Origin: Acidipropionibacterium acidipropionici
Lineage (GTDB): Bacteria; Actinomycetota; Actinomycetes; Propionibacteriales; Propionibacteriaceae
Length of the DNA stretch: 64,000 nt
Direction of reading: 5' to 3'
NCBI RefSeq assembly: GCF_001441165.1
Contig: NZ_CP013126.1
Location: forward strand, 2,943,551 to 3,007,550
Every line of letters starts with the position of its first letter. Position 1 is the first letter of the stretch. Under the pieces are notes generated by a model. It ran no database searches. It was not told where the DNA came from and was given only the letters and a program-made list of their open reading frames with translations. A program made the translations under genes and the position numbers. This document shows, piece after piece, positions 1 to 7,683 of this stretch.

Positions 1-1
1 G

Positions 2-319
2 CGGTGCCGGATGGTGCTGGTGTGCAACTGCGGGCTGCTGCCCGGGGGCATCGATCTGGTCCCGGAGGCCCGCGTCGACGACGGGGAGCTGGACATGATG
101 GTCTTCTCCCCGCGCGGGGTGGTCGGCTGGGCGGCGGCGACGCTGCGGGCGGTGACCCTGCACCGCCGGGGCCACCGGATCATCCGGCACAGTCACTGCC
201 ACACCGGGCTGGTGAGCACGCGCTTCCCGGTGCCCGCGGAGGTGGACGGCGACCCGGTGGGGTCGGCCACCACGATGCGCATCCGGGTGGACCAGGGGGC
301 CCTGCTGGTCAGGGCGTGA
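2..319 (+). CDS. Diacylglycerol kinase-family lipid kinase, C-terminal fragment
   Basis: Only the last 105 residues are inside the window; the gene begins upstream. The fragment carries the C-terminal beta-sandwich signature of the DagK/YegS lipid kinase family: an N-C-G-L-L-P-G-G-I stretch, then P-E-A-x3-D-D-G-E-L-D followed by a short hydrophobic strand. The catalytic GGDGT-type N-terminal half is missing, so the substrate (diacylglycerol, sphingoid base or other lipid) cannot be judged. The family phosphorylates membrane lipids at the inner face of the membrane. Its stop codon overlaps the end of the convergent nucleosidase gene by 11 nt. Confidence 0.72.
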   Translation, partial: RCRMVLVCNCGLLPGGIDLVPEARVDDGELDMMVFSPRGVVGWAAATLRAVTLHRRGHRIIRHSHCHTGLVSTRFPVPAEVDGDPVGSATTMRIRVDQGALLVRA

Positions 320-1049
320 GCCGGCGCTCGGGGGTCTCGCGCAGGCCCGCGACCAGCGCGTGGGCCAGCCGGCGGTCGAGTTCGGCGGCCCGGGCCAGGA
401 AGGCCGGGAAGTCGGAGGCGGCCTGCCCGTCGGCGGAGTCCGAGAGGGTGCGGACCACCGCGAAGGGGACGCCGAGGTGGCTGGCGGCCTGGGCCAGGGC
501 CGCTCCCTCCATCTCCACCGCCGAGGCGTCGAAGCGGTCCCGCAGCCAGGCGACCACGGCGGGATCGGCGATGAACTGGTCGCCGCTGGCGATGGCGCCG
601 GTGACCACCGTGCGGTCGGCGCCGACCCGGTGGGCGGCCTCGAGCACCCTGGCGGTCAGGGCGGGGTCGGGTCTCCAGAACTCCGGTTCGCCGGGCACCT
701 GGCCGATCGGGTCGCCGAAGGCGGTGCCGTCGGCGTCGTGCTGGATGAACCGGTCGCCGACCACGACGTCCCCGATGCCCAGTCCGGCGGCAACCGCCCC
801 GGCCACCCCGGTGAAGACGATGGAGGCGGCTCCGGCGGAGGCCATGGCGGCCGCCGACAGGGTCGCGTTGACCTTGCCGATGCCGGAGCGGGCCAGCAGC
901 ACCGGGATGCCGTCGAGCCAGCCGAAGGTGACGTCGATCGGCCCAGGAACGGGTCGCGGGTCGGCGAGGTCGTCGCGGATGAGGCGGACCTCGTCGTCCA
1001 TGGCGCCCATGATCCCGAAGGCGGGCACTCCCCCCTGGAGCACGCTCAT
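309..1049 (-). CDS. mtnN: 5'-methylthioadenosine/S-adenosylhomocysteine nucleosidase
   Basis: The 246-residue protein matches the MTA/SAH nucleosidase family, which cleaves adenine from methylthioadenosine and S-adenosylhomocysteine in the cytosol to recycle methionine and relieve methyltransferase inhibition. The start region reads G-I-M-G-A-M-D-D-E-V, with Glu20 at the family's proton-handling Glu. The motif V-E-M-E-G-A-A is the ribose-binding Glu region, and S-D-S-A-D near the C-terminus supplies the catalytic Asp. The start at 1049 is chosen because GAGG precedes it and because an upstream in-frame ATG would run into the neighbouring gene. It lies 7 nt after the YrdC-like gene and is probably co-transcribed with it. 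Confidence 0.88.
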   Translation of the reverse strand: MSVLQGGVPAFGIMGAMDDEVRLIRDDLADPRPVPGPIDVTFGWLDGIPVLLARSGIGKVNATLSAAAMASAGAASIVFTGVAGAVAAGLGIGDVVVGDRFIQHDADGTAFGDPIGQVPGEPEFWRPDPALTARVLEAAHRVGADRTVVTGAIASGDQFIADPAVVAWLRDRFDASAVEMEGAALAQAASHLGVPFAVVRTLSDSADGQAASDFPAFLARAAELDRRLAHALVAGLRETPERRLTP

Positions 1050-1056
1050 CGTCGCC

Positions 1057-1677
1057 TCACTGGAAGGGTGTCGGGTCGCCGGCGCCGGTCCGGGTGATGA
1101 CCGGTTCGCCCGAGGTGAAGTCGACCACGGTGGTCGGTTCGGTGCCGCAGTCACCCGAGTCGAGGACGGCGTCCAGCTCGCTGTCGAGGGTCTCCTTGAC
1201 CTGCCAGCCGTCGGTCATCGGCTGTTCCTCGTCGGGAAGGATCAGCGTCGAGGAGACGATGGGCTCGCCCAGGGCGTCCATCAGGGCCAGCGCGGTGACG
1301 TGGTCGGGGACCCGGATGCCCACCGTGTGCTTCTTCTGGTGGAGCATCACCCTCGGGACGTCGCGGGTGGCCTTGAGGATGAAGGTGTAGCGCCCCGGGA
1401 CGGCGCTCTTGATGGCACGGAACATCCAGTTGTCCATCTGGACGTACTGGCCCACCTGGGCGAACTCGCTGAGTACCAGGGTGAAGTGGTGCTTCTCGTT
1501 GAGCCGGCGGATCCGCCGGATCCGCTCAACGGCCTCGCGGTTGCCCAGCTGGGCGCCGAAGGCGTAGCCCGAGTCTGTCGGGTAGGCGATCAGGCCGCCA
1601 TCACGCAGCAGCGTCACCACCTGGTTCAGCGAACGCTGCTGCGGGTTCACCGGGTGCACGGGGTAGTAGTTGGCCAT
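1057..1677 (-). CDS. Sua5/YciO/YrdC family protein (YciO type)
   Basis: The 206-residue protein has the single YrdC-like dsRNA-binding fold. Near the N-terminus it has the K/R-x-G-G-L-I-A-Y-P-T-D-S-G-Y signature for nucleotide binding, and later the strand G-I-R-V-P-D-H. The size and lack of a C-terminal Sua5 domain match YciO-type paralogues. True TsaC/Sua5 proteins make L-threonylcarbamoyladenylate for tRNA t6A. YciO-type proteins may act on threonylcarbamoyl-modified RNA or nucleotide but are less understood, so t6A synthesis itself is not claimed. It is the first gene of a pair with mtnN and starts 6 nt after a TACGAT hexamer, so the mRNA may be leaderless. Confidence 0.8.
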   Translation of the reverse strand: MANYYPVHPVNPQQRSLNQVVTLLRDGGLIAYPTDSGYAFGAQLGNREAVERIRRIRRLNEKHHFTLVLSEFAQVGQYVQMDNWMFRAIKSAVPGRYTFILKATRDVPRVMLHQKKHTVGIRVPDHVTALALMDALGEPIVSSTLILPDEEQPMTDGWQVKETLDSELDAVLDSGDCGTEPTTVVDFTSGEPVITRTGAGDPTPFQ

Positions 1678-1683
1678 CTGCCC

Positions 1684-1689
1684 ATCGTA
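1684..1689 (-). promoter_or_regulatory. Putative -10 element for leaderless yciO-type gene
   Basis: On the minus strand TACGAT is followed by six bases and then the ATG at 1677. There is no Shine-Dalgarno sequence in the gap. This is the arrangement expected when transcription starts at the start codon itself. Confidence 0.5.
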
Positions 1690-1707
1690 GCGAGGTCGCC
1701 GGCCCGG

Positions 1708-2127
1708 TCACCGGGCCACCAGTCGGCATGTCACGGTGGCGCTTCCGGTGACGGCGTCCAGGCCCACCGCCGACAGGATCACCGTGGCGCGGGTGGCGTC
1801 GACGGTGACACTCAGCCGCCCGCCGTCCACGGCGGCCCGGGCCCGCATCCTCGCCCCGTCGGCGGGGGCGGCCCCGGCCGCCGCCAGCGCGGCACGGCGC
1901 GCGGCACCCGGGTCGGGGCGGCCCACCAGTTCAGCGGCCGAGGCCTCATCGCAGCCTGTCCTGGCCGCGTCGGCCGCCACCGCGTGGGCCTGGCGGCGTG
2001 CCCGCGCCTGCTGGGCGCCGTCGACCGCCAGACCCCCGGCGAGGATGAGGCAGGGCAGCAGCACGGCCGCGGCGACCGACAGGCCGGCGCCCCGCTGATC
2101 GGCGGCCCTGCTCCGGTGGGGGCTCAT
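1708..2127 (-). CDS. TadE/TadG-like single-pass membrane protein
   Basis: The 139-residue protein begins with a short basic stretch ending in R-G-A-G, followed by one hydrophobic helix (about residues 17-37, ending in G-G-L-A-V-D-G) and then an Arg/Ala-rich A-R-R-Q-A-H-A-V-A segment. That N-terminal layout is typical of TadE/TadG-like pseudopilins of actinobacteria, which are secreted or anchored through the N-terminal helix and linked to tight-adherence pili. The C-terminal part is a small Ala/Arg/Val-rich domain with two cysteines (in the T-G-C-D and T-C-R-L contexts). No other tad genes are in the window, so a pilus role is inference. The start at 2127 is the closest to the helix; an open upstream frame would add about 42 unlikely residues. 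Confidence 0.5.
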   Translation of the reverse strand: MSPHRSRAADQRGAGLSVAAAVLLPCLILAGGLAVDGAQQARARRQAHAVAADAARTGCDEASAAELVGRPDPGAARRAALAAAGAAPADGARMRARAAVDGGRLSVTVDATRATVILSAVGLDAVTGSATVTCRLVAR

Positions 2128-2223
2128 GGGGCCAAGCTCAGCACGGGATGGCGGCCCGTGGGAAGGGTCTGTGGAGAACTGTCCGGAACCGGACTCCCGC
2201 GGGCGCGCGGGCGGGGTGTGGCC

Positions 2224-2229
2224 TAGGCT
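2224..2229 (+). promoter_or_regulatory. Putative -10 element upstream of pfp
   Basis: TAGGCT lies 40 nt before the pfp start. It resembles the TANNNT hexamers found in front of other genes here, and a start about 7 nt further on would give a leader of roughly 34 nt holding the AAAGGT ribosome site. No clear -35 is visible. Confidence 0.4.
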
Positions 2230-2269
2230 TGTCGATGTTTCATTTCTCTGCATGAAAGGTCACCACACC

Positions 2270-3493
2270 ATGGCCCAGGTCAAGAAGGTCGCCCTCCTCA
2301 CGGCGGGCGGGTTCGCCCCCTGCCTCTCGACGGCGATCGGCGGACTCATCAAGCGCTACACCGAGGTGGCTCCCGAGATCGAGATCATCGCCTACCGGCA
2401 CGGCTACGAGGGCCTTCTCAAGGGCGACTACCTGGAGGTCACCGACGGGGTGCGCGCCAAGGCCGATGTGCTGCACCGCTTCGGCGGGTCCCCGATCGGC
2501 AACTCCCGCGTCAAGCTCACCAACAAGGACGACCTGGTCGCGCGCGGACTGGTCGGCGCCGACGATGACCCGCTCAAGGTCGCGGCGGACCGCCTGGTCG
2601 CCGACGGGGTCGACGTACTGCACACCATCGGCGGGGACGACACCAACACCACCGCCGCCGACCTGGCGGCCTACCTGGGCGAGCACGACTACGGCCTGAC
2701 GGTCGTCGGCCTGCCCAAGACCATCGACAACGACGTGATCCCGATCCGCCAGTCGCTGGGCGCCTGGACGGCCGCCGAGCAGGGGTCGAAGTTCGCCCAG
2801 AACATCGTCGCCGAGCACAACTCCGGATCCCGGATGCTCATCATCCACGAGGTGATGGGCCGCAACTGCGGCTGGCTGACCGCCGCCACCGCCGCCAAGT
2901 ACCACGAGTGGGTCGAGGCCCAGGAGTGGGTGCCCGAGATCGGCCTGAGCGCCGAGGCCTGGGACGTGCACGCGGTCTACGTGCCGGAGGCCGCCATCGA
3001 TCTGGACGCCGAGGCCGAGCGCCTAGGCAAGGTGATGGACACCGTCGGCAATGTCACCATCTTCCTGTCGGAGGGCGCGGGCCTGGACGCCATCATCGCC
3101 GAGCTCGAGAAGTCCGGCGAGGAGGTGCCGCGCGATCCCTTCGGCCACGTCAAGCTGGACAAGATCAACCCCGGTGCCTGGTTCGGCAAGCAGTTCGCCG
3201 AGCGCCTGTCCGCCGAGAAGGTCATGGTTCAGAAGTCGGGGTACTTCTCCCGGTCCGCGGCCTCCAACGAGGCCGATCTGGAGCTCATCGGCCGTTGCAC
3301 CGATCTGGCGGTCGAGTGCGCCCTGTCGGGCCGCTCGGGTGTCATCGGGCAGGACGAGGAGGCCGGCGACGTGCTGACCAACATCGACTTCACCCGGATC
3401 AAGGGTGGCAAGCCCTTCGACCTCACCCAGCCCTGGTTCACCGGTCTGCTGGAGTCGGTCGGCCAGCCTCCGGCCACCCCGGTCCACGGCTGA
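2270..3493 (+). CDS. pfp: Pyrophosphate-dependent 6-phosphofructokinase
   Basis: This 407-residue cytosolic enzyme phosphorylates fructose 6-phosphate with pyrophosphate, a reversible glycolytic step that is a hallmark of propionic-acid bacteria. The donor-site motif is I-G-G-D-D (residues about 123-127), where PPi enzymes have Asp and ATP enzymes have Gly. The sugar site P-K-T-I-D-N-D follows, with the M-G-R-N-C-G-W segment after it. N-terminal L-L-T-A-G-G-F-A-P-C is the phosphate-binding loop. The ATG at 2270 is preceded by AAAGGT at a 9-nt spacing; an earlier in-frame ATG at 2252 has no such site. It ends facing the YihY gene across a shared hairpin. Confidence 0.93.
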   Translation: MAQVKKVALLTAGGFAPCLSTAIGGLIKRYTEVAPEIEIIAYRHGYEGLLKGDYLEVTDGVRAKADVLHRFGGSPIGNSRVKLTNKDDLVARGLVGADDDPLKVAADRLVADGVDVLHTIGGDDTNTTAADLAAYLGEHDYGLTVVGLPKTIDNDVIPIRQSLGAWTAAEQGSKFAQNIVAEHNSGSRMLIIHEVMGRNCGWLTAATAAKYHEWVEAQEWVPEIGLSAEAWDVHAVYVPEAAIDLDAEAERLGKVMDTVGNVTIFLSEGAGLDAIIAELEKSGEEVPRDPFGHVKLDKINPGAWFGKQFAERLSAEKVMVQKSGYFSRSAASNEADLELIGRCTDLAVECALSGRSGVIGQDEEAGDVLTNIDFTRIKGGKPFDLTQPWFTGLLESVGQPPATPVHG

Positions 3494-3510
3494 TCCTCCT
3501 CCGGTTCCGG

Positions 3511-3542
3511 CGGGCCCGTCACTCCTCGCGGTGGCGGGCCCG
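3511..3542. terminator. Bidirectional hairpin terminator between pfp and yihY-like gene
   Basis: Bases 3511-3522 and 3531-3542 pair as a 12-bp stem with one G-U pair and an 8-nt loop. It lies between two convergent genes and includes the stop codon of the minus-strand gene. There is no T run, so termination is inferred from position and stem strength. Confidence 0.55.
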
Positions 3543-4607
3543 TCGTGCGCGCCGGGGGGCCTCGGGATCGGTGTCGGGCTCGCCATCGGGCTCCTCGGGC
3601 TCCTCATCGGAGTCCTCGCAGCGCTGGGCCCTCCGATCGGCCAGGGCCCGGTCCCAGTGCCCCTTGACCGTCCAGGCGTCCCCGCGTGCCAGCAGCGGGG
3701 CGTCGGCGTCATTCCACCGCAGGGCCACCGCCGGCTGGTCGGCGGTGGCGATCCAGGCCGCGACGAAGAGCACCATGCGGGCCAGCACGTTGAACACCAG
3801 CATCACGATGATGATCGATCCGAAGGCCTGGACGGTCCGGTTGGCGTTGAGGGCGCCCACCAGGAATCCGGCGACGGTCTGCAGCAGCGCCAGGCAGATC
3901 CCTGCCGCCACCGATCCGATGGCGATCGCCCGCCAATTGCGCCGGCCCCTCGGCAGGGCGGCGTAGAGGAAGAGGAAGAAGATCGAGCCGGCGAGGGTGG
4001 AGACCACCAGGGCGCCGACCCGGATGATGACGGCGTGGCCCGGCAGCAGGTTGATCCCGATCCGGCGGCCCACGGCGCTGGTGAGGGCGTTGCCGACCTG
4101 GGCTGTGCCGAAGGCCACCAGCAGCACCACCAGGAGGGCCAGGAAGGTCAGCGCGTCGAAGGCCTTGCGCATCAGCAGCCCGTCATCGTCGTCCTTGACC
4201 CGTCCGAAGGCCGGCTCCCACTGGGCGCGGATCCCCGAGCGCAGGTGCCCGACCCAGGAGATCCCGGTCCACAGGGCCGTCAGGACGGTGATGACCACCG
4301 TCCAGGCCGAGCCCGAGGTCCTCAGCGAAGCGTCGATGATATCGGCCACCTTGTCCCCTCCCCCGGCGACACCGAGGGCGGCGATGACCAGATCCTTGAG
4401 GCCGGCGAAGACGTCGGGAAGCACCCGGGTGAGGACCAGACTGAGGACCGCGAAGGCGAAGGCCAGCAGCGGCACCATCGCCAGCACCGTGAAGTAGGCG
4501 ATCGACGCGGCGAAATGGTTGCCGAGCCGACGGGAGTAGCGCGTCTGGGCGCGCATCAGGTGCGCGATGGCCGGCCTGGCCAGCAGTGCCTCGAGATGCG
4601 TCCTCAC
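3519..4607 (-). CDS. YihY/BrkB-family inner-membrane protein
   Basis: The 362-residue protein has six predicted hydrophobic segments, the first near residues 37-65 with the family-typical Y-F-x4-M-V-P-L-L-A-F-A. An N-terminal R-Y-S-R-R-L-G-N-H-F-A-A-S-I-A segment precedes it. The last 50 residues are acidic and Arg-rich (runs of E-D-S-D-E-E-P-E) and should be cytosolic. YihY/BrkB (UPF0761) proteins are widespread envelope proteins whose transport role is unsettled; the family was once wrongly called RNase BN. The start is a GTG with AAGGGGAC upstream. No partner gene suggests a specific function. Confidence 0.82.
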   Translation of the reverse strand: MRTHLEALLARPAIAHLMRAQTRYSRRLGNHFAASIAYFTVLAMVPLLAFAFAVLSLVLTRVLPDVFAGLKDLVIAALGVAGGGDKVADIIDASLRTSGSAWTVVITVLTALWTGISWVGHLRSGIRAQWEPAFGRVKDDDDGLLMRKAFDALTFLALLVVLLVAFGTAQVGNALTSAVGRRIGINLLPGHAVIIRVGALVVSTLAGSIFFLFLYAALPRGRRNWRAIAIGSVAAGICLALLQTVAGFLVGALNANRTVQAFGSIIIVMLVFNVLARMVLFVAAWIATADQPAVALRWNDADAPLLARGDAWTVKGHWDRALADRRAQRCEDSDEEPEEPDGEPDTDPEAPRRARRARHREE

Positions 4608-4651
4608 AACCGTCCCCTTCCCCGACCATCATGTCAGGGAGGACGGCGGTC

Positions 4652-5227
4652 CTAGCGGAATCGGCGCGTCGCCCGTCGGGCGGCGAGCTCGTCGCGGGCG
4701 GTCGGACTCGGATCCTCGGCCTCCACGTGCTCCCGCGGCAGCTGCGACAGGCTGCCCTGGACGTCGCGCCACACGGCGCCCAGCGCGATGGCGAACATCC
4801 CCTGACCGCGATGCAGCAGGTCGATGACCTCGGCGTCGGTGGTGCACTCGTAGACGGCGACCCCGTCGCTCATCAGGGTGACCCCGGACAGCTCGTGGTC
4901 CTCGTTGTCGCGCAGGTGGTCGATGGCCGCCCGGATCTGCGCCAGGGCGACGCCGGCGTCCAGCAGCCGTTTGACCACCTTGAGCATGAGGATGTCGCGG
5001 AAGGAGTAGAGCCGCTGGCTGCCCGAGCCGCTCGCCCCCCTGATCGTCGGACGCACCAGCCCGGTGCGCGCCCAGTAGTCCAACTGGCGGTAGGTGATGC
5101 CTGCGGCGCCCGAGGCCACCGGTCCCCGGAACCCGATATCGTCGGGCAGCGGTGAGAAGTCCCCCTCGAACAGCGCCTCCTGGGCATGCCGCGGGAACTC
5201 CACCTGCGCCGACGCACCTTCGACCAT
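4652..5227 (-). CDS. MerR-family regulator (Rv1830-type)
   Basis: The 191-residue protein has a winged helix-turn-helix of MerR type: G-I-T-Y-R-Q-L-D-Y-W-A-R-T-G-L-V followed by the wing and a S-Q-R-L-Y-S-F-R-D-I motif. A short coiled region follows, with no cysteine ligand cluster for metal sensing. It matches the second MerR protein of the conserved actinobacterial garA-ftsR-nuclease locus, placed after the bifunctional nuclease gene as in mycobacteria. The start at 5227 is preceded by GAGGA. An open frame continues to 5398 and a longer N-terminus is possible, but the family N-terminus is short and variable. It probably acts as a dimeric DNA-binding regulator of this locus or of division genes (inference). 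Confidence 0.8.
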   Translation of the reverse strand: MVEGASAQVEFPRHAQEALFEGDFSPLPDDIGFRGPVASGAAGITYRQLDYWARTGLVRPTIRGASGSGSQRLYSFRDILMLKVVKRLLDAGVALAQIRAAIDHLRDNEDHELSGVTLMSDGVAVYECTTDAEVIDLLHRGQGMFAIALGAVWRDVQGSLSQLPREHVEAEDPSPTARDELAARRATRRFR

Positions 5228-5418
5228 GTCCTCATCCTCATGCTCCGGCGCCGTCCTTGTGACGGCCCCTCTGCCCACAGACGCTACGACAGCCCTCGGA
5301 CCAGACCCCACAGCCACGCCGCTCCCCTGCGGCACCACCTTCAAGATTTCCGTCAACATGCCTCTGACTAGGGATCTCTTCGTCATTGAGGGGGTCAAGC
5401 GGAGGTGGAGGGTTGAGG

Positions 5419-5880
5419 TCAGTCCTCGAAGTCGTCGGGACTGACGTGGTCGAGGAACTCCTTGAACCTCTCCACCTCGTCCTGCGGGGACTCGTCCAGA
5501 AGGATACCGGACTCCTCCAACAACTCCTCGGGGCAGGTCACCGTGGCCCCCAGCCGGACCGCCACCGCGACCAGGTCCGAGGGCCGGGCGGTCACGGTGT
5601 GCCCGGCCAGCCGCATCTCCCCGTGCCAGACGCCGTCGACGACCTCTGTGATGACCAGTTCGGGGCGGGGATGGCCCAGTTCGACCAGCACTGAGGCCAG
5701 CAGGTCATGGGTCAGGGGACGGGGCGGCGTGAGGCCGTCACGGGCCTGGGCGATCGAGGCGGCCTCGGCGGCCCCGATCCACAGCGCGAGATGCCGGCTC
5801 CCCCCGGACTCCTTCATGAGCAGGATCGGGGACTGTGAGATCTGGTCCAGCCGGATGCCCACGACCTCGAGATCGACCAT
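5419..5880 (-). CDS. Bifunctional nuclease-family protein (DUF151)
   Basis: The 153-residue protein belongs to the bifunctional nuclease (BFN) domain family. It has the N-terminal V-G-I-R-L motif, the L-W-I-G-A-A-E-A segment where the fold's conserved acidic residues sit, and P-R-P-L-T-H-D-L preceding the second half. Family members are small cytosolic proteins reported to cleave DNA and RNA; the in vivo role in actinobacteria is not established. It sits between the two MerR-type regulators, an order shared with Mycobacterium (Rv1828-Rv1829-Rv1830). It starts 6 nt after TAGGCT with no ribosome site and so is a leaderless candidate, suggesting a promoter inside this run of genes. Confidence 0.85.
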   Translation of the reverse strand: MVDLEVVGIRLDQISQSPILLMKESGGSRHLALWIGAAEAASIAQARDGLTPPRPLTHDLLASVLVELGHPRPELVITEVVDGVWHGEMRLAGHTVTARPSDLVAVAVRLGATVTCPEELLEESGILLDESPQDEVERFKEFLDHVSPDDFED

Positions 5881-5886
5881 GACGCA

Positions 5887-5892
5887 AGCCTA
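5887..5892 (-). promoter_or_regulatory. Putative -10 element for leaderless nuclease gene
   Basis: TAGGCT on the minus strand is followed by six bases and the ATG at 5880. No ribosome-binding site is present between them. Confidence 0.5.
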
Positions 5893-5924
5893 CCCGCGCC
5901 GCGGCCACCAGCCCGGCAGGTCGG

Positions 5925-6608
5925 TCAGTGCTCCAGCAGGTCGTAGACCATGGCGGCATGGGCGTGCAGCACCAGCTGGGTCACCTGGGAGGCGATCTCG
6001 CCGGCCTGCTCACGGTGGCGCACATGGGGCAGCACGGTCTGCTCGATCATGCCCGCCTCCCGCTCTGCCGCCTGCCGCAGTGCCCGCAGATGGCGGGTGT
6101 CCATCCCGAAGGCCCGCAGCCGCCGGGAGGCCACGCACACCATGAGCGCCTCCTGGCCGTACCAGTCCTGGCCGCGCTTGGTGCGCACCAGCTGGTGGCG
6201 CTCCAGCTCCACCAGCTGGGCCTCGGTGATGCCGCTGGCGCGGATCAGCTCCCGCCTCTTCATCCTGATCGGGCCGCGGGGAGCGCCGATGCCGAGGTGC
6301 TCCTCCTCGCCGCCCGACGCACCGGGCGGGGCCGGCGGCTCGACGGCGGGCGGCTCCTCGCCGCGGTCGATCATCTCCAGATGCTCACGGATCACCTTGA
6401 GCGGCTGGAAGTTGTCACGCTGGCACGTCAGGATGTAGCGCAGCCGGTCGACATCGGCCCTGGAGTACTTGCGATACCCGGACGGAGCCCGTTCAGGGCT
6501 CAGCAGCCCCTCCGACTCCAGGAATCGGATCTTCGAGATGGAGAGGTCGGGGAAGTCCGGCTTGAGGAGCTTCATCACCTGCCCGATGCTCCGCACCGGC
6601 CCGGGCAT
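5925..6608 (-). CDS. ftsR: MerR-family regulator FtsR
   Basis: The 227-residue protein starts with S-I-G-Q-V, leading into a MerR helix-turn-helix: F-P-D-L-S-I-S-K-I-R-F-L-E-S-E-G-L-L, then the wing P-S-G-Y-R-K-Y. A Pro/Glu-rich linker (about residues 83-107) leads to a second conserved block, R-x-R-E-L-I-x-A-S-G-I, and an alpha-helical C-terminus. This architecture and the position next to garA match FtsR of Corynebacterium (Rv1828 in M. tuberculosis), which activates ftsZ. The start overlaps the garA stop as TGATG, so the two are translationally coupled. Control of division here is inferred from homology and synteny. Confidence 0.86.
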   Translation of the reverse strand: MPGPVRSIGQVMKLLKPDFPDLSISKIRFLESEGLLSPERAPSGYRKYSRADVDRLRYILTCQRDNFQPLKVIREHLEMIDRGEEPPAVEPPAPPGASGGEEEHLGIGAPRGPIRMKRRELIRASGITEAQLVELERHQLVRTKRGQDWYGQEALMVCVASRRLRAFGMDTRHLRALRQAAEREAGMIEQTVLPHVRHREQAGEIASQVTQLVLHAHAAMVYDLLEH

Positions 6609-7114
6609 CAGTGCAGTCCGCGCCCGCCGGTGTGGAAGGTCATCCGGAACTTGCCGATCTGGACCTCGTCGCCGTCGCGCAGCAGCGCCGAGCCGTCGAC
6701 CAGGGTGCGGTTGACGTAGGTGCCGTTGAGACTGCCCTGGTCCTCGACGTAGACGCGGCCGTCCTTGAGGATGAACTTGACGTGGTGGCGCGAGACGGTG
6801 ATGTCGTCGAGGAAGATGTCGGAGTGGGTGCTGCGGCCGGCGGTGGTGACCTCATGGTCCAGCAGGAACCGCGATCCCACATTGGGACCCCGCTGGACCA
6901 CCAGCAGAGCGGTGCCCTCGGGCAGCTCCTCGATCGCCGACAGGTCATCGCCCGACAGCTCGGGGGCGTCGGCGGCGACCTCCTCGGTCATCACCGGGAT
7001 CACCCCGGTGTTGTCGCCGGGGATGTCGGCGGCCGCTCCCAGCCGCGCCCCGCAGCGCGAGCAGAAATTGGCGTCGCCGGCATTGGCCTGCCCGCATCTC
7101 TGGCACTCGTTCAT
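6608..7114 (-). CDS. garA: FHA-domain regulator GarA with zinc ribbon
   Basis: The 168-residue protein has an N-terminal four-cysteine ribbon (C-Q-R-C-G and C-S-R-C-G) and a C-terminal FHA domain with the phosphothreonine-binding residues G-R-S-T-H, S-R-H-H and S-L-N-G-T-Y-V-N. GarA proteins bind and inhibit 2-oxoglutarate dehydrogenase and glutamate dehydrogenase, and are switched off when protein kinases phosphorylate an N-terminal threonine that then docks on their own FHA domain. A D-N-T-G-V segment ahead of the FHA domain (about residues 35-40) is the likely phosphosite region, though it differs from the classic E-T-T-x-V. The start at 7114 is preceded by GAGG; an ATG at 7138 lacks one. 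Confidence 0.88.
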   Translation of the reverse strand: MNECQRCGQANAGDANFCSRCGARLGAAADIPGDNTGVIPVMTEEVAADAPELSGDDLSAIEELPEGTALLVVQRGPNVGSRFLLDHEVTTAGRSTHSDIFLDDITVSRHHVKFILKDGRVYVEDQGSLNGTYVNRTLVDGSALLRDGDEVQIGKFRMTFHTGGRGLH

Positions 7115-7175
7115 CTCACCGTCCTCGCTCTCAATCATGTCCGGAAGTCCATCATGCCCACCCCCGGCAAGACAC

Positions 7176-7565
7176 TCATTCCTGCTCGTCCAGCGCGCTG
7201 TACGCGTCGACGTCGAGCAGGTCCTCCAGGTCGGTGGGATCGTCGATCTCCACGGCCACCAGCCAGCCGTCCCCGAAGGGGTCGGCGGCGATCTGGTCGG
7301 GGGCCTCGGCGGCCACCGCGTTGACGGCGACCACCTCCCCGCCGACCGGGGTCTCGATGTCGACCGACTCGTCGTCGGTCTCGATCTCCGCCAGCACGTC
7401 CCCGCGGCTCAGCACCGCACCCACATCGGGGAGGCTGATCCCGACAATGCCGCCGAACCGGGCCACGGCGGTCTCGGTGATCCCGATGCGCACCTCGTCC
7501 CCGTTTCCGGGACGGACCCACAGATGGTCCTCGGTGTACTGGAGATCCTCGGGCAGTTCTGCCAT
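7176..7565 (-). CDS. GcvH-like protein lacking the lipoyl-lysine
   Basis: The 129-residue protein aligns over its whole length with glycine-cleavage H protein: Y-T-E-D-H-L-W-V-R at the start, V-G-I-S-L-P-x-V-G-A, S-G-type hinge P-V-G-G-E-V-V-A-V-N, and the C-terminal P-F-G-D-G-W-L. In true GcvH a lysine in an E-S-T-K-S-V-type loop carries lipoate. Here the loop is E-T-D-D-E-S-V, with Asp65 at that position, and the protein has no lysine anywhere. It therefore cannot be lipoylated and should not carry the aminomethyl group. A structural or regulatory role alongside GarA is inferred from position. The start is set by AGGAGG 8 nt before the ATG. No gcvT or gcvP is nearby. Confidence 0.85.
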   Translation of the reverse strand: MAELPEDLQYTEDHLWVRPGNGDEVRIGITETAVARFGGIVGISLPDVGAVLSRGDVLAEIETDDESVDIETPVGGEVVAVNAVAAEAPDQIAADPFGDGWLVAVEIDDPTDLEDLLDVDAYSALDEQE

Positions 7566-7683
7566 GACGGGAGCCTCCTGGGGTGCCACGGTCCGCGGGG
7601 ACCTGGGATGGGTGCGCGGCTGACGCCGCGTCGGGTCCCACACTAGCGGTCCTGCGGCCCGGTGGGTGCGAGGTCGCGGCCGC

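Noticed and set aside
4-2226. A 740-codon plus-strand open frame over the first 2.2 kb
   Set aside because: It crosses three genes with good family matches on the other strand and the end of the lipid kinase in another frame. It has no motif.
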